Shown here: piece after piece, positions 16,531 to 26,072 of the stretch | How the letters are laid out: every line of letters begins with the position of its first letter | How positions within the stretch are numbered: position 1 is the stretch's first letter | Assembly: GCA_913051775.1 (NCBI GenBank) | Contig: CAJXCL010000008.1 | Span: 1-57,552, forward strand | DNA: 57,552 bases | Reading direction: 5' to 3' | From: an uncultured Nitrospirota bacterium | Lineage (GTDB): Bacteria; Nitrospinota; Nitrospinia; CAJXCL01 | The notes under the pieces: generated by a model | Seen by the model: only the letters and a program-made list of their open reading frames with translations | Told to the model about the DNA's origin: nothing | Databases searched by the model: none | Translations under genes and position numbers: made by a program

Positions 16531-17042
16531 CATATACCTTTTTTATCCACCCTTGTAACTTTACTGCTGTCAGGATAAAATAACGACGTTCTTGCAAATG
16601 CTTTGAAATCAAAAGCTTTTAAAAGGAAGTGAGATGACTCAATTTTGGTTAAAAAAAAACAGAAGCCTAAGGAAAATTCCTAAAAAGATGAGAGAATGGG
16701 GAACGAAGCTTTCATGAAATGACAAAAGAAACTTTTGGTTGGGATCATGGAGAAGTTGCCACTTGGATGTGTTGGTAATGGAAATTACTGGAAAGTTTAG
16801 CTTCTAAAATTGGCGGTCACAATCAAGCAGAAGGAAATGGCCAATATGAACGACTCGCAGCGGTTTTTCTGATAAGTTTTATTTAAAATTTAAAAGACAA
16901 TCCAGGAGCTGAACAATTCATGCAAATAGCTCAAAAAAAATATGCTTTGGACCCCCAGATGCTAAAAGCACTGCTTGAAGAAAGCTTCGTGCAAGCAGAA
17001 AAACTCATTAATATTATTGGACATTGAGAAAGTAGCTTCAAT
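16531..17042 (+). other. Spacer with broken short frames
   Basis: Several short frames follow one another: about 16634-16717 (MTQFWLKKNRSLRK), 16722-16779 (MTKETFGWDHGEVATW), then a frame containing LLESLASKIGGHNQAEGNG, and 16920-17026 (MQIAQKKYALDPQMLKALLEE). The order and composition suggest a decayed gene with several stops rather than functional small proteins. No family is recognised. Confidence 0.35.
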
Positions 17043-18566
17043 ATGTTAAATAAGCCTGTACTTGTAACCGGCGCCACGGGATATGTCGGTGGAAGGGTTG
17101 TGCCGCGACTTCTTGAGGCTGGATACAAGGTTTGTGCAACAGGCAGGTCTTTAGAAAAACTCAAGGGGCGAGCCTGGTCCCAGCATCCAAACGTTGATTT
17201 GGTATTTTCCGATCTTATAGATCTTACATCCATCAAAAATGCTGCAAAAGGATGCGGGGCGGCCTACTACTTGATTCATTCCATGAACTCTTCTTCCGAA
17301 GATTTCGTAAAAACGGACCGTCTCGCCGCGGAGAACATGGTTAAAGCGGCGGAGTATGCAAAGCTGGAACGAATAATATATTTAGGCGGCCTGGGCCATG
17401 AATCTGAAAATCTAAGCGCGCATTTACGCTCCCGCGCAGAAGTCGGAAGAATTTTAAAATCGGGACTCATTCCTATTACATATTTTAGGGCTGCTATGAT
17501 CCTCGGCTCCGGAAGCGCGTCATTTGAAACGCTGCGGTATCTCGTGGACCGTATGCCGATAATGATAACATCGCGCAGAGTATTGGTTCCTTCCCAGCCG
17601 ATTGCCATACGGAACGTACTAGTTTATCTTGTAAAATGTCTTGAGCACGAAGAAACAAAAGGAGAAACCTACGATATTGGCGGCCCGGAGATAGTAACAT
17701 ATCATGATCTGATAAACATTTATGCCGAAGAGGCGGGCCTTAAAAAGAGGATTGTAATACCTTTATCGTTTATGACGCCGCGCCTTTCTTCCTATATGAT
17801 TCACTTTGTGACGCCTATCCCTTCTTATATGGGTAAACCACTTTCCCAAGGCCTGGGAAACAAGCTGGTTGTACAAGACGGCCACCGTATAAAATCGATT
17901 ATCCCCCAAAAAATTCTTACATGCCGGGAAGCTATTGACATGGCTCTTGAGAGGGTAGAACAAAAGGTTATGAAATCCAGCTGGATGGACGCCGGTGCAT
18001 ATAAGCCGCCGGAGTGGGGCCGTTACAACGACGCCCCATATGCCGGCGGGACTATCAAGGAAAGTTGGTATCGAGTGTTGTTAGCCGGATCGCCAAAGGA
18101 CATATGGCGTCCAATTAGCAGGATCGGGGGCGATAAAGGGTGGTATTTTGCAAACTGGTTGTGGGAGATACGGGGATTTTTGGACCGCTTGGCTGGGGGA
18201 TACGGAACAAGAAGAGGAAGGCGGCATCCCGAAGAAATCAAAACGGGAGACGCCCTGGATTGGTGGCGTGTTCTGGATGCTGAACCTCCCAAGCGCTTAT
18301 TCCTGCTAGCTGAGATGAAACTTCCGGGAGAAGCAACGCTGGAATTCCGGATTAAACAGGAGAAAAACGGAGTTACGGAACTTGTTCAAATTGCGAGTTT
18401 CCTACCGCGCGGCTTGCAAGGTTTGCTCTACTGGTACTCGGTCTTTCCTTTTCACTTTTTCATTTTCCGGGGAATGCTAAAGGAAATTGCAAAAGCGGCA
18501 GGCGTGATCGTTATTTTAGGACCCGAGGAAGTCAAACCGCCGCCTCACAAGAGAAAAAATATTTAA
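17043..18566 (+). CDS. NAD(P)-binding SDR-like protein fused to DUF2867
   Basis: This 507-residue protein has an N-terminal extended-SDR/NmrA-like Rossmann domain (about 1-290) with TGATGYVGGRVVPRLLE at residues 6-22, a YYLIHSM block near 75 and a later GETYDIGGPEIVTY, as in NAD(P)H-binding epimerase-like proteins. A DUF2867 domain follows (about 325-495), with VLLAGSPKDIWRPISRIGGD and a WWRVLDAEPPKRLFLLAEMKLPG block; it is predicted to bind a hydrophobic ligand. The gene is visibly richer in G+C than its neighbours (one line near 18.0 kb is about 63% G+C). It is bracketed by 37-bp direct repeats, which suggests acquisition. Confidence 0.88.
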   Translation: MLNKPVLVTGATGYVGGRVVPRLLEAGYKVCATGRSLEKLKGRAWSQHPNVDLVFSDLIDLTSIKNAAKGCGAAYYLIHSMNSSSEDFVKTDRLAAENMVKAAEYAKLERIIYLGGLGHESENLSAHLRSRAEVGRILKSGLIPITYFRAAMILGSGSASFETLRYLVDRMPIMITSRRVLVPSQPIAIRNVLVYLVKCLEHEETKGETYDIGGPEIVTYHDLINIYAEEAGLKKRIVIPLSFMTPRLSSYMIHFVTPIPSYMGKPLSQGLGNKLVVQDGHRIKSIIPQKILTCREAIDMALERVEQKVMKSSWMDAGAYKPPEWGRYNDAPYAGGTIKESWYRVLLAGSPKDIWRPISRIGGDKGWYFANWLWEIRGFLDRLAGGYGTRRGRRHPEEIKTGDALDWWRVLDAEPPKRLFLLAEMKLPGEATLEFRIKQEKNGVTELVQIASFLPRGLQGLLYWYSVFPFHFFIFRGMLKEIAKAAGVIVILGPEEVKPPPHKRKNI

Positions 18567-19142
18567 CTTGCAATTCCCTAAAGCCTGCTACCGAGTTATT
18601 TAGTCGACCCTGAAAAAGTCTTAAGCCTCTGTAAATACCGGGTGAAAATGATTTTTTTAGTTTGTTATTGTTTTGATACTCTTTCATTAATCTCAAGGAG
18701 TTTCTTTTTGTTTATCACTCATTGTTGCAATTGTCAGGTTAAATTGTTTAGATTTGGGGATAGTTTTCAACCCAAAGGCACTCATAAAAAAATGTTCAAA
18801 ATTTTCTCAAAAAAAGCAAATTCATATGAAGTTCATCTTTTCCATATGTAAATTATTTTTTAAAGTTATTAAGTGCTACTTTAAGGGTTTTAGCACCTTT
18901 TGAAGATCTTTAACCGGGTTGCCTTTTGAACTCATTTTTCCCCTTGATTTGCTCTCTATTTCTTCTATTATTTTTATATACTTGCATGTAAAAAATTATT
19001 TTGTGCAGTAGTGTTTAAATATAAAATCTAAAAAATGGTCTTGACAAACGAGCTCACCTTATATAATTAGGCTTGTTATAATTTTGTACGCAATTAGATT
19101 TATTCCTTTTCACCAGTCTAAATTTCTTTTTGTATAGTTTAA
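18567..19142. other. Spacer after SDR gene; repeats, no supported gene
   Basis: Bases 18580-18591 repeat the TAAAGCCTGCTAC sequence seen at the end of the 10.6-10.9 kb unit. A 69-codon frame at 18642-18851 only carries the repeat peptide in a Cys/Phe-rich context and has no good ribosome site. The remainder is A+T-rich. Confidence 0.45.
18787..18823 (+). repeat. 37-bp direct repeat, right copy
   Basis: Identical over 37 bases to 16442-16478. Upstream flanks differ. Downstream flanks diverge straight after the shared AAATTC end (CTTTCG against ATATGA). Confidence 0.85.
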
Positions 19143-20090
19143 ATGTTTAAAGTACAGAAAATGCAAATTGGAAAATTTACAAAATTAAAACTTATTAATT
19201 TAAAAACCCATGAGTATGTTACGATTATTCCTCAATTTGGCGCAAACATTAATGAACTGGTTTTAAATAAGAATGGAAGGAATTTTTCAATTATTGATGG
19301 CGACAGGAGCTTAACAAGTCTTATTAATAATAAGTGGTTCAAGGGAGCAAAGCTAATTCCTTTCCCGAATAGAATTAATAACGGAAAGTACTTTTTTGAC
19401 AAAAAAAAATACCAGTTGCCAATAAACTTTCTGAGCCAGAATCATGCGATCCATGGACTGTTATACAATAAAAATTTTGAACTGGAAAAGACAGTCAGTA
19501 AGAAAGTATCCATATATGCGGATTTAAAGTATTTTTATGAGCAAGAGATTCCAGGTTATCCTTTTCACTTGCAAATAAAAATCAGGTTTTTTTTGACTAA
19601 CAAGGGTTTTAAATGCAAAACAGTTATAAAAAATTTAAGCAATGTAATGATCCCCATAGGAGACGGTTGGCATCCATACTTCAAAACATCAGGGAAAGTT
19701 GAAAATCTCTGGTTAAAACTACCTACAAATAGAAAAATTGAAGTTAACAAAAGAATGATTCCAACAGGCAAAAAAACTTTATGTAATAAATTTTCAGCCC
19801 TTTCAAAAATAGAAAAGCATCAGTTTGATACCGGTTTTGCTTTATCCAAAAAGCGGGGAATCATGTCAACAGAACTCCAGGATAAGGAAAAGAACTACAG
19901 CATTATTCTTTGGCAGGAAACAGGTAAAATGAAATATAATTATCTTCAGGTTTTTATCCCTCCTTCAAGAAACTCAATTGCATTAGAGCCCATGACTTGT
20001 AATACAAATGCCTTCAATAATAAAGACGGACTTATAACATTAAAGCCTAATCAGATATTTAAAGCCTGTTATGGAGTATATATTAAGTAG
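19143..20090 (+). CDS. Aldose 1-epimerase family protein (galactose mutarotase fold)
   Basis: This 315-residue protein catalyses, by family, interconversion of alpha and beta anomers of aldohexoses. Family features are the early IIPQFGANINELVL strand, WFKGAKLIPFPNRINNGKY (substrate Arg), NHAIHGLLYNKNFEL (His-Gly motif), GDGWHPYFKTSG (second His) and a C-terminal YLQVFIPPSRNSIALEPMTC, where Glu is the usual catalytic base. An alternative start is the Met at residue 7. It lies 26 bp upstream of the kinase/nucleotidyltransferase fusion and probably shares its sugar substrate. Confidence 0.88.
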   Translation: MFKVQKMQIGKFTKLKLINLKTHEYVTIIPQFGANINELVLNKNGRNFSIIDGDRSLTSLINNKWFKGAKLIPFPNRINNGKYFFDKKKYQLPINFLSQNHAIHGLLYNKNFELEKTVSKKVSIYADLKYFYEQEIPGYPFHLQIKIRFFLTNKGFKCKTVIKNLSNVMIPIGDGWHPYFKTSGKVENLWLKLPTNRKIEVNKRMIPTGKKTLCNKFSALSKIEKHQFDTGFALSKKRGIMSTELQDKEKNYSIILWQETGKMKYNYLQVFIPPSRNSIALEPMTCNTNAFNNKDGLITLKPNQIFKACYGVYIK

Positions 20091-20116
20091 GAAATATTTT
20101 TTTACACGATTTCAGC

Positions 20117-23100
20117 ATGACTAATGAACTTATTGAAACAATCGTAAGTGAAGATGATAACTTACGCCATCGCTCTATTCATTTTCTGTTGAAAGGTAAA
20201 AGCAAAGATGATCTTTTAAAATTTGCCGATGAACTTGAAACTTTTAGAAAGTCTGTTAATAATCTTTACCACAGGGTTCGAGCTTCCCTATTTCTTTTTG
20301 TGATATACAGGTTTTATCTTCAAGAGAACAAGAAACTACTAATTTGTGGAGAAATCCCTTTCAAAGGGATAAAGGCCGCCTATAGCAGGGATTTTGAGGA
20401 ATCCATAAATGTTTACATTACAGAAACAAAAAGAAAAAACTGTCTTAACAGCGGTATATGCAGCGCCTTAGCTGATTCATACTTCAAGTTGTCCTTCAAA
20501 TACCTACTCGATCAGGTTAAACATTCCATTAGCCATAGCAAGGGCAATTTTCATCTCTTTAATACCAAAGGTCTCAATGATTACCCATATTCAGCGCTAG
20601 CAGAACTGACTATCCCTGATCCTGAAACAGGTAGATACCCTGTTGGTCTGGATACCTCTCCTGTTCGGCTTGATCCATCTCACAGCGGTTGGTCAGATAT
20701 TTTTTTTTTAGGAATGGACTACCCAGAAGGCGCAAGGGTTGTGAATATCTCTGTTAACTTGAGAATTCATGGAGATGGGGAGCTTATCCTGCCTCCATGT
20801 GAGTGTTATTGTCAATTCATTAAAGAACCGGTTATAGAATTAGTTTCCGTCGATTTAAAAGCCTCAAAAAAAATCTCTACCCTGCAGGAACTATTCAATT
20901 TGGGAAATGATTATTTACCTCTTCTTAAAGCCGGGGTTATAGCTTCAGGGATAGTACCGCCATGCTTTGAAAATAAAGAAATAGAACTCAAAGATCTACT
21001 GTATAAATTGCTTAATAAGCCCGGGGGGATAAAGGTAGTAACCAAGGTGAACGGGATACCCAAAGGATCACGCTTTGCTGTGAGCACTACACTTATGGCG
21101 ACAATTATTTCTCGACTTATGAGATTTAGCGGTCAGATTAAAAACCAGACAGGCGCCATGGAAGATGAAGAAAGGCGTATAGTTGCATCCAGGGCAATCC
21201 TTGGTGAATGGTTGGGGGGATCCGGCGGAGGCTGGCAGGATTCAGGCGGCTTATGGCCCGGGATAAAAGTGATTACAGGAAGATCAGCGCAGGCTGGAGA
21301 CCCTGAATTCAATGTTAGTAGAGGTTGTCTGCTCCCTGACTACAATTTATTATCCGGAAATGAGATACGAAAAGATATTGAAAAAAAAATAATCAATTCC
21401 ATCGTTTTAGTTCATGGTGGGATTTCTCAGAACGTAGGTCCTATCTTGGAGATAGTCACTGAAAAATATTTATTAAGATATGAAAAAGAATGGTGTGCTC
21501 GACTGAAGGGAAAAGGTTTATTCGATAAGATAGTTCATGCTCTTAAAATCGGAGACATGAAAGGGCTTGGCCGTTTAACCACTAAGGACTGGGAAGAAAC
21601 AATACAACCGATAATTGAATGTGTAAATAATGCTTTTACAGAAAACTTGATCGATACTCTTAAGGAGGAATTCAAAGAAGATTATTGGGGATTTTTGATG
21701 TTAGGTGGGATGTCCGGAGGAGGAATGGCTTTCATCGTGAATCCTGAGATCAAGGAGATATTTGAAGTGAGAATAATTGAAATCATGCGTGAACTAAAAA
21801 AAATATATAACTCTTCTTTTCCTTTTATTATCGACCCTGTGGTATATGATTTTGAATTTAATCACCAGGGCATTACTGCTCATCTTCTAACACGTGAAAA
21901 CGCCAAAATGCCGGATATCCCTCCTAATACATTTGTTAGCGAGGGAACTTATGGACTTTCCAATGAAGATATTGAAGAAGAGAAAATTAAAGAAAGATGT
22001 GATTTTGACTCTATATCACACGAACATATGAAAGCGCTATTAAAAAAAGGGGAGATTGGACTTGACAAAAATCGTCTTCCTCTGTCAACAAAATTACAAA
22101 GGATAGAAAATAATGAAATTATTCACTTTGAAAATGTAAGGAGTAATTCGAAATATTACAACTTAGGAATGGAGGCGCTCAAAAAAAATGAGATTGCCGT
22201 TATCTCACTTGCTGGTGGTCTTGGCAGTCGGTGGACTGATGGTGCCGCTGTGGTTAAAGCGATTAACCCTTTTATAAAAATAAAAGAAAAATATAGAACT
22301 TTTATTGAAATCCACATTGCAAAAAGTAGAGAAACGGGGATTTTATCAGGGCACAGGATACCCCATATTTTTACAACAAGTTTTTTGACCCATAACGCAA
22401 TAACTAAGTTTTTAGAACGATTTAACTATTTTGATTATGAAAAATATATATATCTTTCACCAGCAAAAAGTATTGGACGTAGAGTTTATCCTTTGGAAAG
22501 AGACCTGAGATTTTACTGGGAAAATCACCTTCAGCAGAGGGAGGATAAAAATATGCAAAAAGTGTTGGACGAGATGCATAAAGTTTTAATTAATTGGACA
22601 AAAAAAATGGGCGAAGGAGAAGATTATTCTGAAAACAAACACATTTTAAGGTTCAATCCACCCGGGCACTGGTATGAAATCCCAAATCTTTTAAAAAACG
22701 GGACACTTGCAAAGATTCTTAAAACCAATCCACAAATAAAATATCTATTCTGTCACAACATAGATACAATGGGCGCTTTTATAGATCCCTCCCTGCTGGG
22801 AATGCATATTGCTAGTCAATCATGCTTGAACTTTGAAGTGATCCCAAAAAAAATTAAAGATCAAGGGGGTGGATTGGCAAAAATTAATGGTAAAATTGTG
22901 CTTATAGAAGGACTGGCTCTTCCAAGGGAAGAAGACGAATTTAAATTAACCTACTATAATACCCTCTCAAACTGGATAACAATTGATTCGCTGCTTGAGT
23001 TTTTTAAAATTGATAGAGAGTTAATCCTGAGAACCGAAAACAAAATGGAAAATCAAAACAAAATAGTGCAAGCAATGCAGAATATTGAAAAGAGGATGCC

Positions 23101-23344
23101 CACCTATGTTACCATTAAAAACGTCAGATATTTATGGGGAAACGGCCAGGAAGATGTTTACCCGGTCGCACAGTTTGAAAAATTATGGGGAGATGTAAGC
23201 AGTCTGAATGAATTAAAGGTTAGTTATGTGGCAGTCCCAAGGTTTAGAGGACAGCAATTAAAAGAACCATCACAGTTATACTCATGGATGGTTGATGGTT
23301 CTTTTGATTACATCAAAAACAAGATAAGCTTTAACAATAATTAG
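20117..23344 (+). CDS. Large GHMP-type sugar kinase / UTP-sugar-1-phosphate uridylyltransferase-like fusion
   Basis: This 1075-residue protein looks bifunctional. The N-terminal part (about 150-650) is GHMP-kinase-like: YPVGLDTSPVRLDPSHSGWSD, a Gly-rich phosphate loop GGSGGGWQDSGG (about 366-377, as in fucokinase-type kinases) and LGGMSGGGMAF (about 529-538). The C-terminal part (about 690-1070) matches UDP-sugar pyrophosphorylases: SLAGGLGSRWTDG (about 697-709), INPF, IPHIFTTSFLTHNA, a lysine-rich middle and YLFCHNIDTMGAF. It could convert a free sugar to sugar-1-phosphate and then to a nucleotide sugar. This is the reverse domain order of plant FKGP. The epimerase upstream supports a sugar salvage role. 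The exact sugar is unknown. Confidence 0.75.
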   Translation: MTNELIETIVSEDDNLRHRSIHFLLKGKSKDDLLKFADELETFRKSVNNLYHRVRASLFLFVIYRFYLQENKKLLICGEIPFKGIKAAYSRDFEESINVYITETKRKNCLNSGICSALADSYFKLSFKYLLDQVKHSISHSKGNFHLFNTKGLNDYPYSALAELTIPDPETGRYPVGLDTSPVRLDPSHSGWSDIFFLGMDYPEGARVVNISVNLRIHGDGELILPPCECYCQFIKEPVIELVSVDLKASKKISTLQELFNLGNDYLPLLKAGVIASGIVPPCFENKEIELKDLLYKLLNKPGGIKVVTKVNGIPKGSRFAVSTTLMATIISRLMRFSGQIKNQTGAMEDEERRIVASRAILGEWLGGSGGGWQDSGGLWPGIKVITGRSAQAGDPEFNVSRGCLLPDYNLLSGNEIRKDIEKKIINSIVLVHGGISQNVGPILEIVTEKYLLRYEKEWCARLKGKGLFDKIVHALKIGDMKGLGRLTTKDWEETIQPIIECVNNAFTENLIDTLKEEFKEDYWGFLMLGGMSGGGMAFIVNPEIKEIFEVRIIEIMRELKKIYNSSFPFIIDPVVYDFEFNHQGITAHLLTRENAKMPDIPPNTFVSEGTYGLSNEDIEEEKIKERCDFDSISHEHMKALLKKGEIGLDKNRLPLSTKLQRIENNEIIHFENVRSNSKYYNLGMEALKKNEIAVISLAGGLGSRWTDGAAVVKAINPFIKIKEKYRTFIEIHIAKSRETGILSGHRIPHIFTTSFLTHNAITKFLERFNYFDYEKYIYLSPAKSIGRRVYPLERDLRFYWENHLQQREDKNMQKVLDEMHKVLINWTKKMGEGEDYSENKHILRFNPPGHWYEIPNLLKNGTLAKILKTNPQIKYLFCHNIDTMGAFIDPSLLGMHIASQSCLNFEVIPKKIKDQGGGLAKINGKIVLIEGLALPREEDEFKLTYYNTLSNWITIDSLLEFFKIDRELILRTENKMENQNKIVQAMQNIEKRMPTYVTIKNVRYLWGNGQEDVYPVAQFEKLWGDVSSLNELKVSYVAVPRFRGQQLKEPSQLYSWMVDGSFDYIKNKISFNNN

Positions 23345-23354
23345 GCAGGAAGTT

Positions 23355-24410
23355 ATGAACCTAAATAAAAAAGTAGCGTTGGTAAAAGGTGAAAATCGTA
23401 AAGAAAACCTGAAAAGGTGTCTTAACTTAATACAAGAAGATATGGAGCTAATAAAAAAAGCTAAGAACATCCTCGTTAAACCAAACCTGGTAGCTATTAA
23501 ACCTGATTTTGCCAATACACACGTGGAATCAATTGAAGCGGTTATTGAATTTATCAGGGGGATGGTGCCCGATACTCCAATTACGGTTGGCGAATCCTCT
23601 GCTTCCGCTTTTTATAGAGGGCTTTCCACAGAAAGTGTTTTTAAGGATTTCGACTACTACCGTATTGAAAAAAAATATAGCAATGTTTCGTTAACACACT
23701 TTGATAAGAGTAATGATTTTATTCAGAGTCCCATTTTATCGATTGTAGGTGATACACAGTTAAGAATTACAAAGCGAGCCGAAGCTTATGACTACAAAAT
23801 TTCCCTGTCAATTCCAAAAACACATAACTTTGCCATGGCCACTTTTGGCATTAAAAATATGGTTGGTTTGGTAATAAGACAGGACATGGCCATGATTCAC
23901 GGAATGAAAGGGGGTATTGAAGTAGATGCTCCAAAAACAATTTTGGATAGGCTGCCTGCTGGCACAGTATCAAGGGCAAGAAAGCTCCTCCCCAATGGTT
24001 TAATTAATTTTTTATTCAGGCAATATCCCGCATATAGAAGAAGTGTAAAAATGATTCACAAAAATATTGCGGAACTGGCAAAAAGGGTATGGCCTGATCT
24101 CGTTGTGCTTGACGGTTTTGTGTGCATGGAAGGCGATGGTCCAGTAAACGGCACACCGGTACATTTAAAAACTGCTATCGCCTCTACTGATCCAATAAAG
24201 GCCGATGGGATAGGTGCAAGAGTTATCGGATTTAATCCTGAAGAAATAGGTTACTTGCATTATTTGCAAAAAGAAAACATGGGTGAGTTTTCACTTAAAA
24301 ACCTTGTAGGCGATGATTTAAACAAGATAAAGAGAAAGTTCACTCCTCATGCTACTTTTGATATTCAGAGTCAGTGGCACAACACTTTAGCTGCACATAG
24401 TCGCGGATAA
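23355..24410 (+). CDS. DUF362 domain protein
   Basis: This 351-residue protein has the DUF362 pattern: AKNILVKPNLVAIKPDF (about 37-53), ITVGESSASAFYRG, an ISLSIPKTHNFAMATFGIKNMVG block (about 150-172) and a late VLDGFVCMEGDGPVNGTP motif (about 250-268). DUF362 proteins are often Fe-S or redox-linked, but this one lacks the C-terminal CxxC ferredoxin segment. It starts 10 bp after the large sugar gene with an AGGAAG site, so it is probably in the same operon. The activity of the family is unknown. Confidence 0.85.
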   Translation: MNLNKKVALVKGENRKENLKRCLNLIQEDMELIKKAKNILVKPNLVAIKPDFANTHVESIEAVIEFIRGMVPDTPITVGESSASAFYRGLSTESVFKDFDYYRIEKKYSNVSLTHFDKSNDFIQSPILSIVGDTQLRITKRAEAYDYKISLSIPKTHNFAMATFGIKNMVGLVIRQDMAMIHGMKGGIEVDAPKTILDRLPAGTVSRARKLLPNGLINFLFRQYPAYRRSVKMIHKNIAELAKRVWPDLVVLDGFVCMEGDGPVNGTPVHLKTAIASTDPIKADGIGARVIGFNPEEIGYLHYLQKENMGEFSLKNLVGDDLNKIKRKFTPHATFDIQSQWHNTLAAHSRG

Positions 24411-24599
24411 TCAAATGATGACGGGGAAAGGCTGTGTGGATATTTGATTCTTCCTCCGATATCTATGAAAGGTCTTTCTCGGGAACTCCGAAAGCAGCAA
24501 GCCGGATGACGGTGTTTTTTGTTGTCGATTTAGAGTTCTATGTCGGAAGCGATCGACTATCAGCAATCAGCTCTACCTGTTTTGCTGATAGCTACATGC

Positions 24600-25637
24600 T
24601 TACTTCCCGGTCAGGTCATGAACCATATCCACAAGAGCGATTACATTATCGACCGGGGTTTCAGGAAGAATTCCATGACCGAGATTGAAGATATGGCCGG
24701 GGCGTCCACCTGCTCTTTTAAGAATATCTTTGACTCTTTTTTCTATCTCTACAGGATTTGAAAGGAGAACTACAGGATCCAAATTGCCCTGTACGGCTCT
24801 GTCAAAACCGATTTTTCCCCACCCCTCATCCAGGTTAATCCTCCAGTCCATGCCAATAACATCACCCCCAGCTTCCGTCATGGATTGGAGGAGTGTGGTT
24901 GTATTTGTGCCGAAATGGATTACCGGTACATTTTCCTCTTTTTTAATATTTTTTATAACTTTTTTTGAATGAGGGAGCACATATTGACGGTAATCCTCTG
25001 CGGAGAGGCAGCCAACCCAACTATCAAAAAGCTGTACTGCCTCTGCGCCGGATTTTACTTGAGCCAAAAGATAGTTTATTATTACACTTGAAATTTTATC
25101 CATAAGCCTGTTCCATCTTTCCGGTTCTTTATACATCATTTTTTTCGCGTGAATATAGTTTCTTGAGCTGCCCCCTTCAATGATGTAGCTGGCCAGGGTA
25201 AAAGGAGCTCCAGAAAAGCCTATCAAAGGAACTTTGCCATTTAGCTCCTGTTTTACTATGCGGATCGCTTCAGGTAAAAAGGAGAGATCTTCATCGGTGT
25301 TAATATGTCGTAAAGCATTTACATCTTCATTTGTCCGGATAGGGTTGTTTATCACAGGCCCTTCATTCTTTGCAAATTCCAGCTTGATTCCCATAGGCTC
25401 CAGGGGAAGCAGGATGTCCGCAAATATTATGGCCGCGTCCACTCCAATACGGTTTATGGGCTGCAAAGTAACTTCCGCAGCAAGGTCAGGAGTTTTGCAC
25501 ATAGTGAGAAAATCTATTTTTGACCTTATTTTTCTGTACTCCTCCATATAGCGCCCGGCTTGACGCATAAGCCATATTGGAGTAAAATCGGTCTTTTCCT
25601 TTCGGCAGGCTTTTAGAAACTGATCATTTCTAGTCAT
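24600..25637 (-). CDS. hemE: Uroporphyrinogen decarboxylase
   Basis: This 345-residue protein removes four acetate carboxyls of uroporphyrinogen III to give coproporphyrinogen III. It has PIWLMRQAGRYMEEYR (about 21-36, substrate loop), the DAAIIFADILLPLEPMG block (catalytic Asp), GFSGAPFTLASYIIEGG and FGTNTTTLLQSM, and ends in FNLGHGILPETPVDNV. It is convergent with the DUF362 gene. hemH and hemG are 8 kb away on the same strand. hemE-hemH-hemG order is that of hemEHY clusters in bacteria using the coproporphyrin route, here broken by a block that looks inserted. Confidence 0.95.
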   Translation of the reverse strand: MTRNDQFLKACRKEKTDFTPIWLMRQAGRYMEEYRKIRSKIDFLTMCKTPDLAAEVTLQPINRIGVDAAIIFADILLPLEPMGIKLEFAKNEGPVINNPIRTNEDVNALRHINTDEDLSFLPEAIRIVKQELNGKVPLIGFSGAPFTLASYIIEGGSSRNYIHAKKMMYKEPERWNRLMDKISSVIINYLLAQVKSGAEAVQLFDSWVGCLSAEDYRQYVLPHSKKVIKNIKKEENVPVIHFGTNTTTLLQSMTEAGGDVIGMDWRINLDEGWGKIGFDRAVQGNLDPVVLLSNPVEIEKRVKDILKRAGGRPGHIFNLGHGILPETPVDNVIALVDMVHDLTGK

Positions 25638-25883
25638 AAAAAAGTTATATGTCCCCGATCAAGTATTGTCCTTTCTAACTTGACTCGGAACCAGAATGAA
25701 AAAGAAGTGCTTCAATAGGATAACGTTGCCTTTAGCCAATTACAAATGACTAATGACCAATGATTATTTTAATGTAGCGGTTAAAGTGAAGACAGTCAAG
25801 ATCAATTAATTAATTAATTTGTAGAAGAATATTTTTTGAAATCTTTTTTGAAAGTGAAGAGCAGCATGACTTTTTAAGCTTAT

Positions 25884-25995
25884 GATGAAAGTGTTTAGCG
25901 AGCGTATTCCCCGCAACTTGCAGAGCTAAGCTTTGCTGTTGGGTTAGCTGGCGAACTTAAAATAAAATCATATTTTTCACTGAAGCTTCAATTTT
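25884..25995 (+). repeat. F2-family repeat, copy a
   Basis: Contains GATGAAAGTGTTTAGCGAGC, TTCCCCGCAACTTGC, GGTTAGCTGGCGAACTTAAA and a final CACTGAAGCTTCAATTT. All blocks recur in order at 46.15-46.26 kb. It occupies the 435-bp intergenic region between the divergent hemE and 2-oxoacid oxidoreductase genes. Upstream there is a TTAATTAATTAATT tract (about 25804-25822). Confidence 0.7.
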
Positions 25996-26072
25996 TATTT
26001 GAATAAATATCCAGGTTATGCAAAAATATGAGTCCCTTAGCAACCTTAGTCTAATTCTGTTAAATTTAATAA

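Noticed and set aside
18642-18851. 69-codon frame containing the second 37-bp repeat
   Set aside because: It lacks a good ribosome site and its other parts have Cys/Phe-rich, non-protein-like composition.
24434-24688. 84-codon frame overlapping hemE
   Set aside because: Antisense to hemE over part of its length, with no conserved motif.
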